In this document: in pieces, positions 1 through 10,319 of the stretch
How the letters are laid out: the number at the start of each line of letters is the position of its first letter
Numbering within the stretch: the first letter of the stretch is position 1
Assembly (NCBI GenBank): GCA_016871175.1
Contig: VFZL01000017.1
Span: 29,567 to 93,566 of the forward strand
Direction of reading: 5' to 3'
Source: Acidimicrobiia bacterium
GTDB lineage: Bacteria; Acidobacteriota; Vicinamibacteria; Vicinamibacterales; CAVVIG01
Length of the DNA stretch: 64,000 nt
Translations under genes and position numbers: made by a program
The notes under the pieces: generated by a model
The model's database searches: none
What the model saw: the letters and a program-made list of their open reading frames with translations, nothing else
What the model was told of the DNA's origin: nothing

Positions 1-305
1 AGGACACGCTCAAGGCCATGAAGCCAGGCTCAATCATCGTTGACCTCGCGGTGGAACAGGGCGGTAACTGCCCGCTCAGCGTCAAGGACAAGACGGTGGT
101 CCAGCACGGAGTGACGCTCATCGGCTACTCGAATCTTCCCGCCATGCTCCCAGCCGATGCGAGTGCGTTGTACGCACGCAACGTCCTCGGCTTCGTGAAT
201 CTGTTGGTCGACCCGAAGACCGGCGAGCTCAAGCTCAATCGCAACGACGAGATCATTGCCGGCGCGCTCGTCTGCATCGACGGCGGCGTCGTCCCTGCCG
301 CGTGA
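1..305 (+). CDS. pntAa: NAD(P) transhydrogenase subunit alpha part 1, C-terminal fragment
   Basis: This is the 3' end of a gene that begins before the window; the frame is open from base 3. The visible 100 residues carry the end of the NAD(H)-binding domain I of proton-translocating transhydrogenase, including the segment [18 protein letters not shown] followed by a conserved YSNLPAMLP stretch. The enzyme moves hydride between NADH and NADP+ coupled to proton flow. In the split form this cytoplasmic subunit pairs with the small membrane subunit PntAb and with PntB, and both genes follow immediately. The stop TGA overlaps the GTG start of the next gene, as expected for a translationally coupled operon. 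Identification rests on the partial sequence and on the pntAb-pntB context. Confidence 0.93.
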   Translation, partial: DTLKAMKPGSIIVDLAVEQGGNCPLSVKDKTVVQHGVTLIGYSNLPAMLPADASALYARNVLGFVNLLVDPKTGELKLNRNDEIIAGALVCIDGGVVPAA

Positions 306-631
306 GTCTGCCCATGACCGGAACCATCGACCCCGTTGTCGTCAACCTCACAGTGTTCGTCCTTGCCGTCTTCGTTGGGTATCAGGTGGTGTGGCGTGTG
401 ACGCCCGCGCTGCACACGCCCCTCATGAGCGTGACCAACGCGATCAGCTCCGTGATTCTGGTGGGCGCGATTCTCGCGGCCGGATCCGGGGAGAACGGCC
501 CCGGCGCCTGGCTGGGCACCGTTGCCGTCGGGTTGGCAGCCATCAACACGTTTGGCGGCTTCCTGGTCAGTCAGCGGATGCTGGAGATGTTCAAGAAGAA
601 AGAGAAGTCGCAGGACGGGTCCAAGAAGTAG
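302..631 (+). CDS. pntAb: NAD(P) transhydrogenase subunit alpha part 2 (membrane)
   Basis: A 109-residue membrane protein with three to four hydrophobic segments (about residues 13-30, 45-62 and 70-88) and a charged [12 protein letters not shown] tail. This size and layout match the membrane half of the split alpha subunit, which with PntB forms the proton channel. The GTG start at 302 overlaps the pntAa stop; an ATG at 314 would remove four residues and is an alternative. It lies between pntAa and pntB, which leaves little doubt about its role. Confidence 0.93.
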   Translation: MSLPMTGTIDPVVVNLTVFVLAVFVGYQVVWRVTPALHTPLMSVTNAISSVILVGAILAAGSGENGPGAWLGTVAVGLAAINTFGGFLVSQRMLEMFKKKEKSQDGSKK

Positions 632-651
632 ACGCGAAGAGTAGATCCACG

Positions 652-2055
<1,404 letters not shown>

Positions 2056-2310
2056 GGGCGCTTCGGTTGGAGCTGGCGGCCATCGGCCCTCGTCCGTCGC
2101 GCAGCGCCTCTCCGGCCACCGCAACCGGCTTTTCGACGATGCACCGATCCGCTCACGACAAGGGGCGCTGGCGTCAGTGCTGGCGGTTCGGGGGCGTGAA
2201 TCCGGGCCAAATCGCCATGGAAACGCCCTGTTCTACGCAGGGCTTTGGACCGAGATCGTGATAATCTGGAGTGCCCGGTTGGCCGTGGTGGCCGCCGGAG
2301 ACAAGTGACA

Positions 2311-4146
2311 ATGCCCGAGACCGACCTGTTAGCCCCGGAAGCCCCGTCCGCCGCCCGTAACCAGCGTGTCGTCAACAATTTCGCGATTCAAGTGGCCACC
2401 GTCAATGGCTCCGGTAGCCAGACCGCCAACCTTGTGTTGCTGCGCTCGATCTTTCAGATGGGCGTGCCCGTGTCGGGCAAGAACATGTTCCCGTCGAACA
2501 TCGCCGGGCTGCCTACCTGGTACACCATCCGCGCCAGCGCGAACGGCTACCTGGGCCGCAAGAAGGAAGTCGATTTTCTCATCGCGATGAATCCCGAGAC
2601 GGCGCGTGAGGATGTGCTGACGCTCGCCCCTGGCGCCGCCGTGGTGTTCGACGAGCCGCTCAAATTGGCCGACCTGCGGAAGGACCTCGTGTTCTATCCG
2701 GTCCCCTTCGATAAGCTCGTGACCGGTCTCACCACCGACGCCAAGCTGCGCCGGCCCGTGCGCAACATGCTCTACGACGGCGTGCTCTCGCGGCTGCTGT
2801 CCATCGACATGGCGCAGATGGAGCACGCTATCCGGAAGCAGCTGGGGCGCAAGCAAAAGGCGATCGATCTCAACCTGGGCGCGCTGAAGATCGGGTACGA
2901 CTACGCCGCTGCTAACCTCCCGAAACAGGATCCCTTCGTCATCGAGCCCATGGACAAGACGCAGGGCATGATCCTGATCGAGGGCAATGCCGCAGCGGCC
3001 ATCGGTTGCATGATGGCCGGCGTCACGGTCGTCGGGTGGTATCCGATCACACCGTCCAGCTCGCTGTGCGAATCGCTCATCGACTACCTGAAGAAGTACC
3101 GTCGCGACGAGACAACCGGGAAGGCGACCTATGCTGTGATTCAGGCCGAGGATGAGATCGCGGCTCTCGGCATGGTCATCGGCGCGGGTTGGATGGGCGC
3201 GCGCGCGATGACGTCCACGGCGGGCCCCGGTATTTCGCTGATGTCGGAGTTCACCGGCCTCGGGTACTACGCCGAAGTCCCGGCCGTCATCTTCGACGTC
3301 CAGCGGGCGGGCCCGTCGACGGGCCTCCCGACACGAACCGGCCAGCAAGACGTCCTCTCGACCGCGTTTCTGTCCCACGGCGATACGAAACACCCGCTGC
3401 TGTTGCCCGCTTCGGTGAACGAGTGCTACACGATGGCCATGGATGCTTTCGACGTGGCGGAACGGCTCCAGACGCCGGTCTTCGTGCTCACCGACCTCGA
3501 TCTCGGGATGAACACGTGGATGTCAGATCCGTTCCAGTATCCAACCAAGCCGTTCGATCGTGGCAAGCGTCTGGACGCGGACACGCTGAAGCGCCTCGGT
3601 AGCTTTGGCCGCTATCGCGACGTGGACGGCGACGGCATCCCGTATCGCACCGTGCCGGGTGACGGTATGCCCGCGTTCTTCACGCGCGGATCAGGTCACA
3701 ACGAGTTGGCTCAGTACAGCGAGCGTGCCGACGACTACGCCAAGAACCTCGATCGCCTCGATCGGAAGTTCGAGACCGCCCGCACCCTGGTGCCCAAGCC
3801 CGAAGTGGACCTGGTCGACGGGGGCCGCGTCGGCCTCATCGCGTACGGCACGACGCACTGGGCCATCGTCGAGTCCCGCGATCAACTGCGCGCCGAACAC
3901 GGGTTCACGACGTCGTACCTGCGCCTGCGGGCGTATCCATTCTCCGAGGAGGTCGCGGCGTTCATCGACGCGTGCGACCGCGTGTACGTCGTGGAACAGA
4001 ACCGCGACGGGCAGATGGCGTCGTTGCTCAAACTGGACAGCACGCTGGAGCGGTTCGCGAAGATTCGCAGCATTCGCCACTACATTGGCCTGCCCATCGA
4101 CGGCCGGTCCGTCACGACGGAACTGCTGCGCCAAGAAGGCCGGTAA
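2311..4146 (+). CDS. korA: 2-oxoacid:ferredoxin oxidoreductase, fused gamma-alpha subunit
   Basis: A 611-residue protein in which the gamma domain (about residues 20-200, beginning FAIQVATVNGSGSQTAN) is fused ahead of the alpha pyrimidine-binding domain. The alpha part has the family motif GWYPITPSSSLCESL near residue 240 and the stretch MTSTAGPGISLMSEF. With KorB it oxidatively decarboxylates a 2-oxoacid such as 2-oxoglutarate to the acyl-CoA and reduces ferredoxin. The ATG at 2311 is preferred over an in-frame upstream start at 2245, because the added residues do not look like this family. The 255-base upstream gap contains a TGATAAT hexamer at 2259-2265 that could be an extended -10 box. 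Substrate specificity cannot be read from sequence alone. Confidence 0.93.
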   Translation: MPETDLLAPEAPSAARNQRVVNNFAIQVATVNGSGSQTANLVLLRSIFQMGVPVSGKNMFPSNIAGLPTWYTIRASANGYLGRKKEVDFLIAMNPETAREDVLTLAPGAAVVFDEPLKLADLRKDLVFYPVPFDKLVTGLTTDAKLRRPVRNMLYDGVLSRLLSIDMAQMEHAIRKQLGRKQKAIDLNLGALKIGYDYAAANLPKQDPFVIEPMDKTQGMILIEGNAAAAIGCMMAGVTVVGWYPITPSSSLCESLIDYLKKYRRDETTGKATYAVIQAEDEIAALGMVIGAGWMGARAMTSTAGPGISLMSEFTGLGYYAEVPAVIFDVQRAGPSTGLPTRTGQQDVLSTAFLSHGDTKHPLLLPASVNECYTMAMDAFDVAERLQTPVFVLTDLDLGMNTWMSDPFQYPTKPFDRGKRLDADTLKRLGSFGRYRDVDGDGIPYRTVPGDGMPAFFTRGSGHNELAQYSERADDYAKNLDRLDRKFETARTLVPKPEVDLVDGGRVGLIAYGTTHWAIVESRDQLRAEHGFTTSYLRLRAYPFSEEVAAFIDACDRVYVVEQNRDGQMASLLKLDSTLERFAKIRSIRHYIGLPIDGRSVTTELLRQEGR

Positions 4147-4174
4147 TCGCCACTTCGAAGGAGATTCATCGCGC

Positions 4175-5224
4175 ATGTCCACGACTGTTCAGCCACCGGC
4201 CCCTGGGAAGAAGGTCAATCGCATCGGACTCGAGCCGGTCGCGTATCGTGGCGGCAAGACGACGCTCTGCGCGGGGTGCGGGCACAACGCCATCACCGAG
4301 CGCATCATCGACGCCTTCTACGATCTCGGCGTCGAGCCAACCGACGTCGTCAAGCTCTCCGGCATCGGGTGCTCGAGCAAGAGCCCGGCGTACTTCCTCG
4401 GCAGCGCGCACGGCTTCAACTCGGTCCACGGCCGCATGCCGTCTGTCAGCACCGGCGCCGTGGTCGCCAATCGCAAGATGATCGCGATTGGCGTCAGCGG
4501 TGACGGCGACACGGGTGCCATCGGCGTCGGCCAGTTCGTGCACCTCATGCGCCGGAATCTGCCGATGATTTACATCATCGAAGACAACGGCTGCTACGGA
4601 CTGACCAAGGGGCAGTTCTCGCCGACGGCCGACCTGGGCTCCAAGCAGAAGAGCGGCGTCATCAACGATTTGCCGCCGATCGACACGTGCACCCTGGCGA
4701 TCGAGCTGGGGGCTTCGTTCGTCGCGCGGTCGTTCTCGGGCGATCCGAAGCAGCTCAAGGCGATCCTCAAGGCGGCGATTAGCCATCGCGGCACCTGCAT
4801 GATCGACGTCCTGTCGCCGTGCGTCACTTTCAACGATCACGAGGGCTCGACCAAGAGCTATCAGTACGCGAAGGACCACGAAGAGCCCGTGGCGGACATG
4901 GATTACGTGCCGTTCTTCGAGGAAATCTCGGTCGACTACAACCCGGGCACGACGACGGCGGTGACGCTGCACGATGGATCGAAGCTGCTGCTCACGAAAT
5001 TGAATGAGCAGTACAATCCGACCGACAAGTCCGCGGCGCTCAGCCTGCTGCGCGAGACCTCGACGCGTGGCGAGTTCGCTACCGGGATTCTCTACCTGGA
5101 GCCGGACAAGCAGGACTTCGTGGACCTGCTGGGCCTCGTCGACGAGCCCTTGGCGTTTCTTGACGAGTCGAAGCTACGGCCCGGTCGAGCTGCGCTCCAG
5201 GAGATCATGGAGAGCTTTCGGTGA
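4175..5224 (+). CDS. korB: 2-oxoacid:ferredoxin oxidoreductase, beta (TPP) subunit
   Basis: A 349-residue thiamine-pyrophosphate subunit. The N-terminal TTLCAGCGHNAITE motif supplies iron-sulfur cysteines. The TPP/Mg2+ signature GDGDTGAIGVGQFVHLMRR is followed by an asparagine motif, IIEDNGCYGLTKGQ. A strong ribosome site (GAAGGAG, 4156-4162) precedes the ATG at 4175, and this start removes a long frame that only shadows korA. The gene is 28 bases after korA and 49 bases before nuoA, so the oxidoreductase and complex I may share a transcript. In Campylobacter a KorAB-type enzyme is known to feed complex I through a small electron carrier, and the same wiring is inferred here. Confidence 0.94.
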   Translation: MSTTVQPPAPGKKVNRIGLEPVAYRGGKTTLCAGCGHNAITERIIDAFYDLGVEPTDVVKLSGIGCSSKSPAYFLGSAHGFNSVHGRMPSVSTGAVVANRKMIAIGVSGDGDTGAIGVGQFVHLMRRNLPMIYIIEDNGCYGLTKGQFSPTADLGSKQKSGVINDLPPIDTCTLAIELGASFVARSFSGDPKQLKAILKAAISHRGTCMIDVLSPCVTFNDHEGSTKSYQYAKDHEEPVADMDYVPFFEEISVDYNPGTTTAVTLHDGSKLLLTKLNEQYNPTDKSAALSLLRETSTRGEFATGILYLEPDKQDFVDLLGLVDEPLAFLDESKLRPGRAALQEIMESFR

Positions 5225-5273
5225 TCGAGTCCGCCTCAAGCGCCGCTCGTGAGCGTGTGGGAAGGACCCGTTC

Positions 5274-5630
5274 GTGACCGGGTACGCTCCCGTCGCGATC
5301 TACGTGGGATTCATCGTCGCGTTCGCGGTCGTGTCGCTGGCGGCGGCCAGGCTGCTTCGAAGCCCGAGCCGCGCGGTCGCAGGCAAGCTCGATAGCTACG
5401 AGTGCGGCGCCGACCCGGTGGGCGACGCGTGGATTCAGTTTCCCGTTGGGTTCTATTTGGTTGCCCTCGTCTTCATCGTCTTCGACGCGCTTGCGGTGTT
5501 CCTGTTTCCCTGGGCGCTCGTGTTGCGGCAGCTGGGTGTCCAGGGGCTGGCCGCGATGCTGCTGTTTCTGGGGATAGTGACCATGGGGTGGGTGTATGCC
5601 TATCGGGAGCGGATGTTCGAGTGGAAATAA
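5274..5630 (+). CDS. nuoA: NADH-quinone oxidoreductase subunit A
   Basis: A 118-residue protein with three transmembrane helices and the family motif [13 protein letters not shown] at residues 38-50, where the cysteine of the conserved loop is present. NuoA sits in the membrane arm near the quinone channel. The GTG start at 5274 gives a normal-length protein. Its 3' end overlaps the start of nuoB by 10 bases, so the two are probably translationally coupled. It opens the nuoABCDH half of a complex I cluster that resumes at nuoI after an inserted block. Confidence 0.95.
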   Translation: MTGYAPVAIYVGFIVAFAVVSLAAARLLRSPSRAVAGKLDSYECGADPVGDAWIQFPVGFYLVALVFIVFDALAVFLFPWALVLRQLGVQGLAAMLLFLGIVTMGWVYAYRERMFEWK

Positions 5631-6259
5631 AAGGCCCCGTCCCGCAGATTCCCGTCCCGTTCTGGAGAGACGTGAAGGACCTCCAGGAGTGGGAGCGTCT
5701 GCGCCAGTGGCGCCCGACGAACGATAGGCATTCAGCCGCGTTTGAGGCCGTGACCGAAGGGATTCACGGCTTTCCCGGCGGGTTCGTGGTCACCACGCTG
5801 GCGGACAGGTTCCTCAACTGGGCACGGAAATCATCTGTTTGGCCGGTGACCTTCGGTCTCGCCTGTTGCGCCATCGAAATGATGGCGACCTTTGCCTCGC
5901 GGTTCGACGTGGAGCGCCTGGGCATGGTGCCGTGGGCCTCGCCCAGGCACTCGGATCTCATGATCATCTCGGGCACGGTGACCATCAAGATGGCGCCGAT
6001 GCTCGAGCGCATCTACAACCAGATGCCGGACCCGAAGTGGGCGGTCTCAATGGGTTCGTGCTCCAACTCGGGCGGTCCGTTTCGGCACGGGTATCACGTG
6101 GTCAAGGGCGTCGATCGCATCATCCCGGTGGACGTCTACGTGCCGGGATGTCCACCGCCGCCCGAGTCGTTGTTGAACGGGTTGCTGCTCCTCCAAGACC
6201 AGATCTCCCACTTCAAGCGGACCGGCCAGCGCGCCGCCCCTAACCCGAAGCTCGACTAA
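5621..6259 (+). CDS. nuoB: NADH-quinone oxidoreductase subunit B
   Basis: A 212-residue subunit that carries the terminal N2 [4Fe-4S] cluster. The ligands are visible as the paired cysteines in [12 protein letters not shown], the cysteine in [11 protein letters not shown], and the cysteine in [13 protein letters not shown]. The GTG at 5621 ([11 protein letters not shown]) is the only sensible start after the nuoA coding region; the longer open frame upstream is a nuoA shadow. The N-terminal ~45 residues before the conserved core are longer than in the shortest homologues. It is followed after 12 bases by nuoC. Confidence 0.95.
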   Translation: MEIKGPVPQIPVPFWRDVKDLQEWERLRQWRPTNDRHSAAFEAVTEGIHGFPGGFVVTTLADRFLNWARKSSVWPVTFGLACCAIEMMATFASRFDVERLGMVPWASPRHSDLMIISGTVTIKMAPMLERIYNQMPDPKWAVSMGSCSNSGGPFRHGYHVVKGVDRIIPVDVYVPGCPPPPESLLNGLLLLQDQISHFKRTGQRAAPNPKLD

Positions 6260-6271
6260 GGGCCTCTCCCC

Positions 6272-6751
6272 GTGAGCGCTGTCCCCGTCAGTCTTGACGC
6301 CGCGAAGACCCTCATCGGTGAGCGCTTTGCCGGGGCACAGGTCAAGGATCCACCCGCGGGCGGTCGCGTGCTCACCGTCACCGTGGCGCCTGACCAGTGG
6401 GTCCCGTTTGCGCACTTCGTGCGGGACGCCCTTGACTGCCGGTTCTTTTCATTTCTTTCGGCGGTGGACTGGAAGGCGGACGGACTCGAGGTCGTCGCAC
6501 GCGTGGACAACCTCGACGAGCGCGTGTCGGTCACGATGAGGACCCGGCTGGGCGCAGGCGTCAGCACCTGTGCTTCGCTGGTGCCGCTCTACGCCGGCGC
6601 GGACTGGATGGAGCGGGAGTGCTACGACATGTTCGGCATCCGCTTCGAGGGCCACCCTGATCTCCGGCGGATCCTGCTCGACGACAACTGGGAAGGGTAT
6701 CCGCTCCTCAAGTCCTACGCGGTTGATACGCCGCATCCACCGTACCGATGA
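6272..6751 (+). CDS. nuoC: NADH-quinone oxidoreductase subunit C
   Basis: A 159-residue peripheral-arm subunit of the 30-kDa family. It contains the signature WMERECYDMFGIRFEGHPDLRR near the C-terminus (about residues 111-132). Here nuoC is separate from nuoD rather than fused. The start is GTG at 6272, with a weak upstream purine stretch. The stop codon overlaps the ATG of nuoD by four bases (ATGA), which implies coupled translation and equal dosage of the two subunits that pack together near the quinone site. Confidence 0.94.
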   Translation: MSAVPVSLDAAKTLIGERFAGAQVKDPPAGGRVLTVTVAPDQWVPFAHFVRDALDCRFFSFLSAVDWKADGLEVVARVDNLDERVSVTMRTRLGAGVSTCASLVPLYAGADWMERECYDMFGIRFEGHPDLRRILLDDNWEGYPLLKSYAVDTPHPPYR

Positions 6752-7962
6752 CTCCAGAGACACTCGACCGGTTGGCGCGTGCGCCGGCCACGCCAGACCC
6801 CACGGCCACGCCCCTGCGGACGCGTGTGGAGGTAGACTACTCGGGCGGAGAACGGCTCACGCTGAACATGGGCCCGCAACACCCGTCCGCGCACGGGGTG
6901 TTCCGGGCCGTCCTCACGCTCGAGGGCGAGACCGTCGTGGGCGTGGACGCGGTGATCGGGTATCTGCACCGCTGCCACGAGAAGCTGGCCGAGACGCTGA
7001 CCTACGCGCAGTATCCCTCCATCGCCTCGAAGACGGACTACGTCGCCGCCATGACGAGCGAGTTCGCGTACGTCCTGGCGGCGGAAGCCCTCGCGAAGAT
7101 CGAAGTGCCGCCGCGCGGGCAGTACCTCCGTGTGATCATGGCGGAGTTACAGCGCGTCGCGTCGCACCTGCTCTGGCTCGGCACATGGTGCATGGACATG
7201 GGCGGCGCGCTCGGTGGCGGTGCCACGATCTTTCTGTACTGCATCCGCGAACGCGAGCGCATCCTGGATCTGTTCGAGTCGCTCGTCGGCGCGCGCCTGC
7301 TGTACGGGTTCTATCAGGTGGGCGGCACGCGCTACGACATTCCCACGGGATGGGCGGACCAGTGCCGAAAGACGCTGGACGAGGTCGCCGCCCGAATCGA
7401 CGAATACGAACGGTTGCTCGATGACAATCCCTTCTTCGAAGCCCGGTCCAAGGGCGTGGGCGTCCTCTCGCGCGAGCTCGCGCAGTCGGTCGGTGTCAGC
7501 GGACCCCTGCTTCGCGGCTCCGGCATCGATTTCGATCTCCGAAAGGCCGAGCCGTACTCGTCGTATCAGGACTTCATCTTCACCGTGCCGGCCGATCCCG
7601 GTGGGGATTGTCTCGCTCGATACCGCGTCCGGATGGCTGAAATGCGCCAGGCAATCGCCATCGTCAAGCAAGCGCTCGACAAGCTACCCGAGGGGACGAT
7701 CTCATCGCGTCCCGGCTTGAAGTCCGTGGCGCAGGTGCGCGTGCCGGTGGGCGAGACGTACGCACGGGTCGAGGGGCCGCGTGGTGAGGTCGGCTGTTAC
7801 CTCGTCGCTGACGGCAGCGCGAAGCCTTACAGGATGAAGTGGCGCGGCGCGTCGTTCTCCAACCTGTCGGTGTTGCCGCACATCCTCGTCGGCCACAAGA
7901 TCGCCGACGTCGTCGCGATCATGGGGTCGGTGGACCCGGTCTTCGGCGAGGTCGATCGCTGA
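6748..7962 (+). CDS. nuoD: NADH-quinone oxidoreductase subunit D
   Basis: A 404-residue 49-kDa-family subunit that, with NuoB, forms the quinone-reducing site. The motif LNMGPQHPSAHGVFR at about residues 32-46 contains the histidine involved in quinone binding, and the family C-terminus MGSVDPVFGEVDR is intact. The first ~25 residues are a variable extension. It overlaps nuoC at its start and nuoH at its stop (TGATG), so nuoC-D-H are tightly coupled. The four metal-ligand cysteines of related NiFe hydrogenase large subunits are absent, which supports a complex I role. Confidence 0.95.
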   Translation: MTPETLDRLARAPATPDPTATPLRTRVEVDYSGGERLTLNMGPQHPSAHGVFRAVLTLEGETVVGVDAVIGYLHRCHEKLAETLTYAQYPSIASKTDYVAAMTSEFAYVLAAEALAKIEVPPRGQYLRVIMAELQRVASHLLWLGTWCMDMGGALGGGATIFLYCIRERERILDLFESLVGARLLYGFYQVGGTRYDIPTGWADQCRKTLDEVAARIDEYERLLDDNPFFEARSKGVGVLSRELAQSVGVSGPLLRGSGIDFDLRKAEPYSSYQDFIFTVPADPGGDCLARYRVRMAEMRQAIAIVKQALDKLPEGTISSRPGLKSVAQVRVPVGETYARVEGPRGEVGCYLVADGSAKPYRMKWRGASFSNLSVLPHILVGHKIADVVAIMGSVDPVFGEVDR

Positions 7963-8936
7963 TGCCCGCCTGGCTCTCGCCGCTGATCGCGCCGTTCATC
8001 CTCCTGAACGCGCTGGTCCTGCTCCTGGCCTACGTGACGTTGCTCGAGCGGAAGTTCGCGGCCCGGATGCAGTCACGCGTGGGCCCCTATCGTGTTGGAC
8101 CGCACGGGCTGCTCCAGCCGATCGCCGACGCGCTGAAGCTGATGATGAAAGAGGACATCGTGCCGAACGCGGTCGATCGGCGCGTGTACAACCTCGCGCC
8201 GATCATCTTCTTCGTGCCCTGCATGCTCATCTTCGCGACGATTCCATTCGCGCCCGGCTTGGGCGTCGCCGACCTCAACATCGGCATCTTGTTCTTCCTG
8301 GCCGTCTCGTCGCTGGAGATCGTCGGCCTCTTCATGGCTGGTTGGGGATCGAACAACAAGTACGCGTTGCTGTCCGCGATGCGGGCGGTGAATCAGATCA
8401 TCTCGTACGACCTGCCGTTCATCTTCGCCTCCTTGGTGCCTGTCCTGCTCGCCGGGTCACTGCGACTGTCTGACATTGCGGCAGCGCAAAGCGGCCTCTG
8501 GTTCGTCGCGTATCCGGTCATCGGGCAGGTCGCGTTCATCCTGTACGTCGTGTCGACGCTGGCGGCCGAGAACCGCGTGCCGTTCGACATCCTCGAAGCG
8601 GAGTCGGAGCTCGTGGCAGGCTTCCGGGTCGAGTACTCGGGGATGAAGTTCGCCTTGATTCAGCTCGGCGAGTACGCGCACGTGGTCGGGTCGTCGTTCC
8701 TCGGCGCGCTCCTCTTCCTCGGGGCGTGGGCGGGACCAGGTCCGGCGTGGCTCGGTCCGCTGTGGTTCCTGCTGAAGGCGATGTTCGTCTTCCTGCTGGT
8801 GACGTGGGTCCGCTGGAGCTTTGTGCGGATTCGCGTGGATCAGATCCTCGCCTTGTCGTGGAAGGCGCTGCTGCCATCCACGCTCCTCCTGCTGGTCGCC
8901 ACCGCGATCGTCGTCGTCTGGCGCGCCGGCGCATAG
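7962..8936 (+). CDS. nuoH: NADH-quinone oxidoreductase subunit H
   Basis: A 324-residue membrane subunit with eight predicted helices. Motifs include LLERKFAARMQSRVGPYRVG in the first loop and AENRVPFDILEAESELVAGF in the conserved fifth loop next to the quinone chamber. The ATG at 7962 overlaps the nuoD stop. It is the last gene of the first nuo segment: instead of nuoI, what follows is a pseudogene fragment and a block transcribed from the opposite strand, and nuoI appears only at 15643. Confidence 0.95.
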   Translation: MPAWLSPLIAPFILLNALVLLLAYVTLLERKFAARMQSRVGPYRVGPHGLLQPIADALKLMMKEDIVPNAVDRRVYNLAPIIFFVPCMLIFATIPFAPGLGVADLNIGILFFLAVSSLEIVGLFMAGWGSNNKYALLSAMRAVNQIISYDLPFIFASLVPVLLAGSLRLSDIAAAQSGLWFVAYPVIGQVAFILYVVSTLAAENRVPFDILEAESELVAGFRVEYSGMKFALIQLGEYAHVVGSSFLGALLFLGAWAGPGPAWLGPLWFLLKAMFVFLLVTWVRWSFVRIRVDQILALSWKALLPSTLLLLVATAIVVVWRAGA

Positions 8937-9017
8937 ACCCGAGCCTGATCAAGCCCCGGCCCACGGAAGGCGTTGCGCCCGGTTATGGACGCGGGTACGG
9001 GCCGAAGTCCGACGTCC

Positions 9018-9239
9018 CCTGCACGGGATGGGGAAAGATTGTCCAGTTTGGTGTGGCTCAATCGCGTCGACCTGCTGACGATGATCGACGGGGTGACGTT
9101 CGACGAGGCATGGCACGACCGCGTGTCGGGCCATTACGGCCGGGAAGTGCTGGACTCCATCGGCCGTGCGGAGCGCATTCGGCACCTGCGAGCGAGTGGG
9201 CGGCCGCAGGATCTCCTGGACATCGAGGGCCTCTCGTAA
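9018..9239 (+). pseudogene. Remnant of a nucleotidyltransferase-like protein
   Basis: The last ~60 residues (frame of 8973-9239) read RVDLLTMIDGVTFDEAW then RIRHLRASGRPQDLLDIEGL. This resembles the C-terminal half of small nucleotidyltransferase-like proteins that usually end in a lysine/arginine-rich helix and a GRPQDLADV-type motif. Just upstream, the matching KIVQFGVA segment is in another frame (about 9034-9056), so a one-base shift near 9052-9060 separates them. The N-terminal catalytic half is missing. It therefore looks like a 5'-truncated, frameshifted remnant left where the nuo operon was interrupted. The family call is from memory of the motif and is not certain. Confidence 0.45.
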
Positions 9240-9340
9240 ACGCAGCACTTCGCGCTTCGGCGACGGTCCGTCGTCGTCGGCCGAGGTCGCGTGACGTGGG
9301 ATAGGGCACGCTCGGAGCTCGAGACCGGCAGAGGCGAACG

Positions 9341-9736
9341 CTACTCTCCGACTGACGGCTCCACGAGGGTGCCGTGTGCCGCCTGACGGTCCGCTGGCGC
9401 GAGCGCCATGAGCTTCGGTGCGGCTTTGATGTGCACCTGCACTTGCGCTTCGGCGGCCGCAAGCGCCGCCGCGTCTCCCGCGCGATACGCGCGGTTCGCT
9501 TCGATCAGCGCGTTCTGATGCGCCGGCGTGGCGTCCGGGCTCTCGTAGATGGCCGCGACTGGGCACGCCGGGATGCAGGCGCCGCAGTCGATGCACTCAT
9601 CCGGATGAATGAAGAGCATCGAGGTAAGCGCGAACTCTGGTTCGTCTTTGCGGGGATGGATGCAGTCGACCGGGCACACGTCGACGCACGCCGTGTCCTT
9701 CGTCCCGATGCAAGGGTCTGTGATGATGAACGGCAT
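9341..9736 (-). CDS. Ferredoxin, 7Fe or 2[4Fe-4S] type
   Basis: A 131-residue ferredoxin. Cysteines lie at positions 9, 17, 21 and 25 (DPCIGTKDTACVDVCPVDC) and at 48, 51, 54 and 58 (ECIDCGACIPACPVAAIY). The first motif lacks the usual second cysteine of CxxCxxC, as in FdxA-type ferredoxins that bind one [3Fe-4S] and one [4Fe-4S] cluster. The C-terminal ~70 residues are an alanine-rich extension. The start at 9736 (MPFIITDPC) discards 44 unlikely residues. It lies downstream of osmC and the giant pyruvate:ferredoxin oxidoreductase on the same strand, so it is a good candidate for the carrier linking the oxidoreductases to complex I. Confidence 0.88.
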   Translation of the reverse strand: MPFIITDPCIGTKDTACVDVCPVDCIHPRKDEPEFALTSMLFIHPDECIDCGACIPACPVAAIYESPDATPAHQNALIEANRAYRAGDAAALAAAEAQVQVHIKAAPKLMALAPADRQAAHGTLVEPSVGE

Positions 9737-9761
9737 GAGCGGGTCCCGCCTGCTCAGCCGC

Positions 9762-10184
9762 TTACACGAGCTTGGCGTCGAGCGTGATATTGGTCTTGAG
9801 CAACCGGGAGATCGGGCAGCCGGCCTTGGCACCTTCCGCCGCCTGCTGGAACTTGGCGGAGTCGGCACCCGCGCTCTTGACGCGGGTCTCGAGGTGACTG
9901 GACGTGACGGTCCAGGCGCCCTCGACGTTGTCGAAGCTGACGGTCGCGGTCGTGTCGATCTGCTGCGGAGTCAGCCCTTCATTCGCCATGAAGAGCGAGA
10001 GCGCCATGGAAAAGCAGGCGGCGTGCGCGGCCGCCACCAGCTCCTCAGGGTTCGTGCCCGGATCCTCACCGAATCGCATGCCGAACGCGTAAGGCACCTT
10101 CGCTAGGGTCCCGGAGCCCGTCGAGACCGAACCCTTTCCATCTCGCAACCCGCCCGTCCATCCCGCACTCGCTGTTCGCTTCAT
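9762..10184 (-). CDS. osmC: OsmC family peroxiredoxin
   Basis: A 140-residue protein closely matching classical OsmC in layout. The features are GKGSVSTGSGTL, then GTNPEELVAAAHAACFSMAL with the first catalytic cysteine, and AEGAKAGCPISRLL with the second. OsmC reduces organic hydroperoxides through this cysteine pair. The ATG at 10184 (MKRTASAGW) matches the family start; a longer frame adds 13 unlikely residues. It lies between the oxygen-sensitive oxidoreductase gene and the ferredoxin gene, all on the minus strand, which suggests a protective role against oxidants. That role is inferred from position. Confidence 0.93.
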   Translation of the reverse strand: MKRTASAGWTGGLRDGKGSVSTGSGTLAKVPYAFGMRFGEDPGTNPEELVAAAHAACFSMALSLFMANEGLTPQQIDTTATVSFDNVEGAWTVTSSHLETRVKSAGADSAKFQQAAEGAKAGCPISRLLKTNITLDAKLV

Positions 10185-10229
10185 CGTCGACCCTTTCGTT
10201 GTAGGGAGCCGTGTGGCGTTCATTCTAGG

Positions 10230-10278
10230 CTAGCGAGGCTGCGCCTTAGATGGTCGAGTGGGCACTCAGCCTCGCTAG
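10230..10278. terminator. 12-bp perfect inverted repeat between nifJ and osmC
   Basis: CTAGCGAGGCTG (10230-10241) is exactly complementary to CAGCCTCGCTAG (10267-10278), with a 25-base loop. It lies in the 135-base gap after the nifJ stop and before the osmC start on the minus strand. It has no following T-run in either direction. It could be a transcript end, an RNA processing or attenuation hairpin, or a protein-binding palindrome. Confidence 0.4.
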
Positions 10279-10319
10279 GTGGCTTCAGTCGTTCGCCCCG
10301 CTGCCCGGGGATCGAGCCG

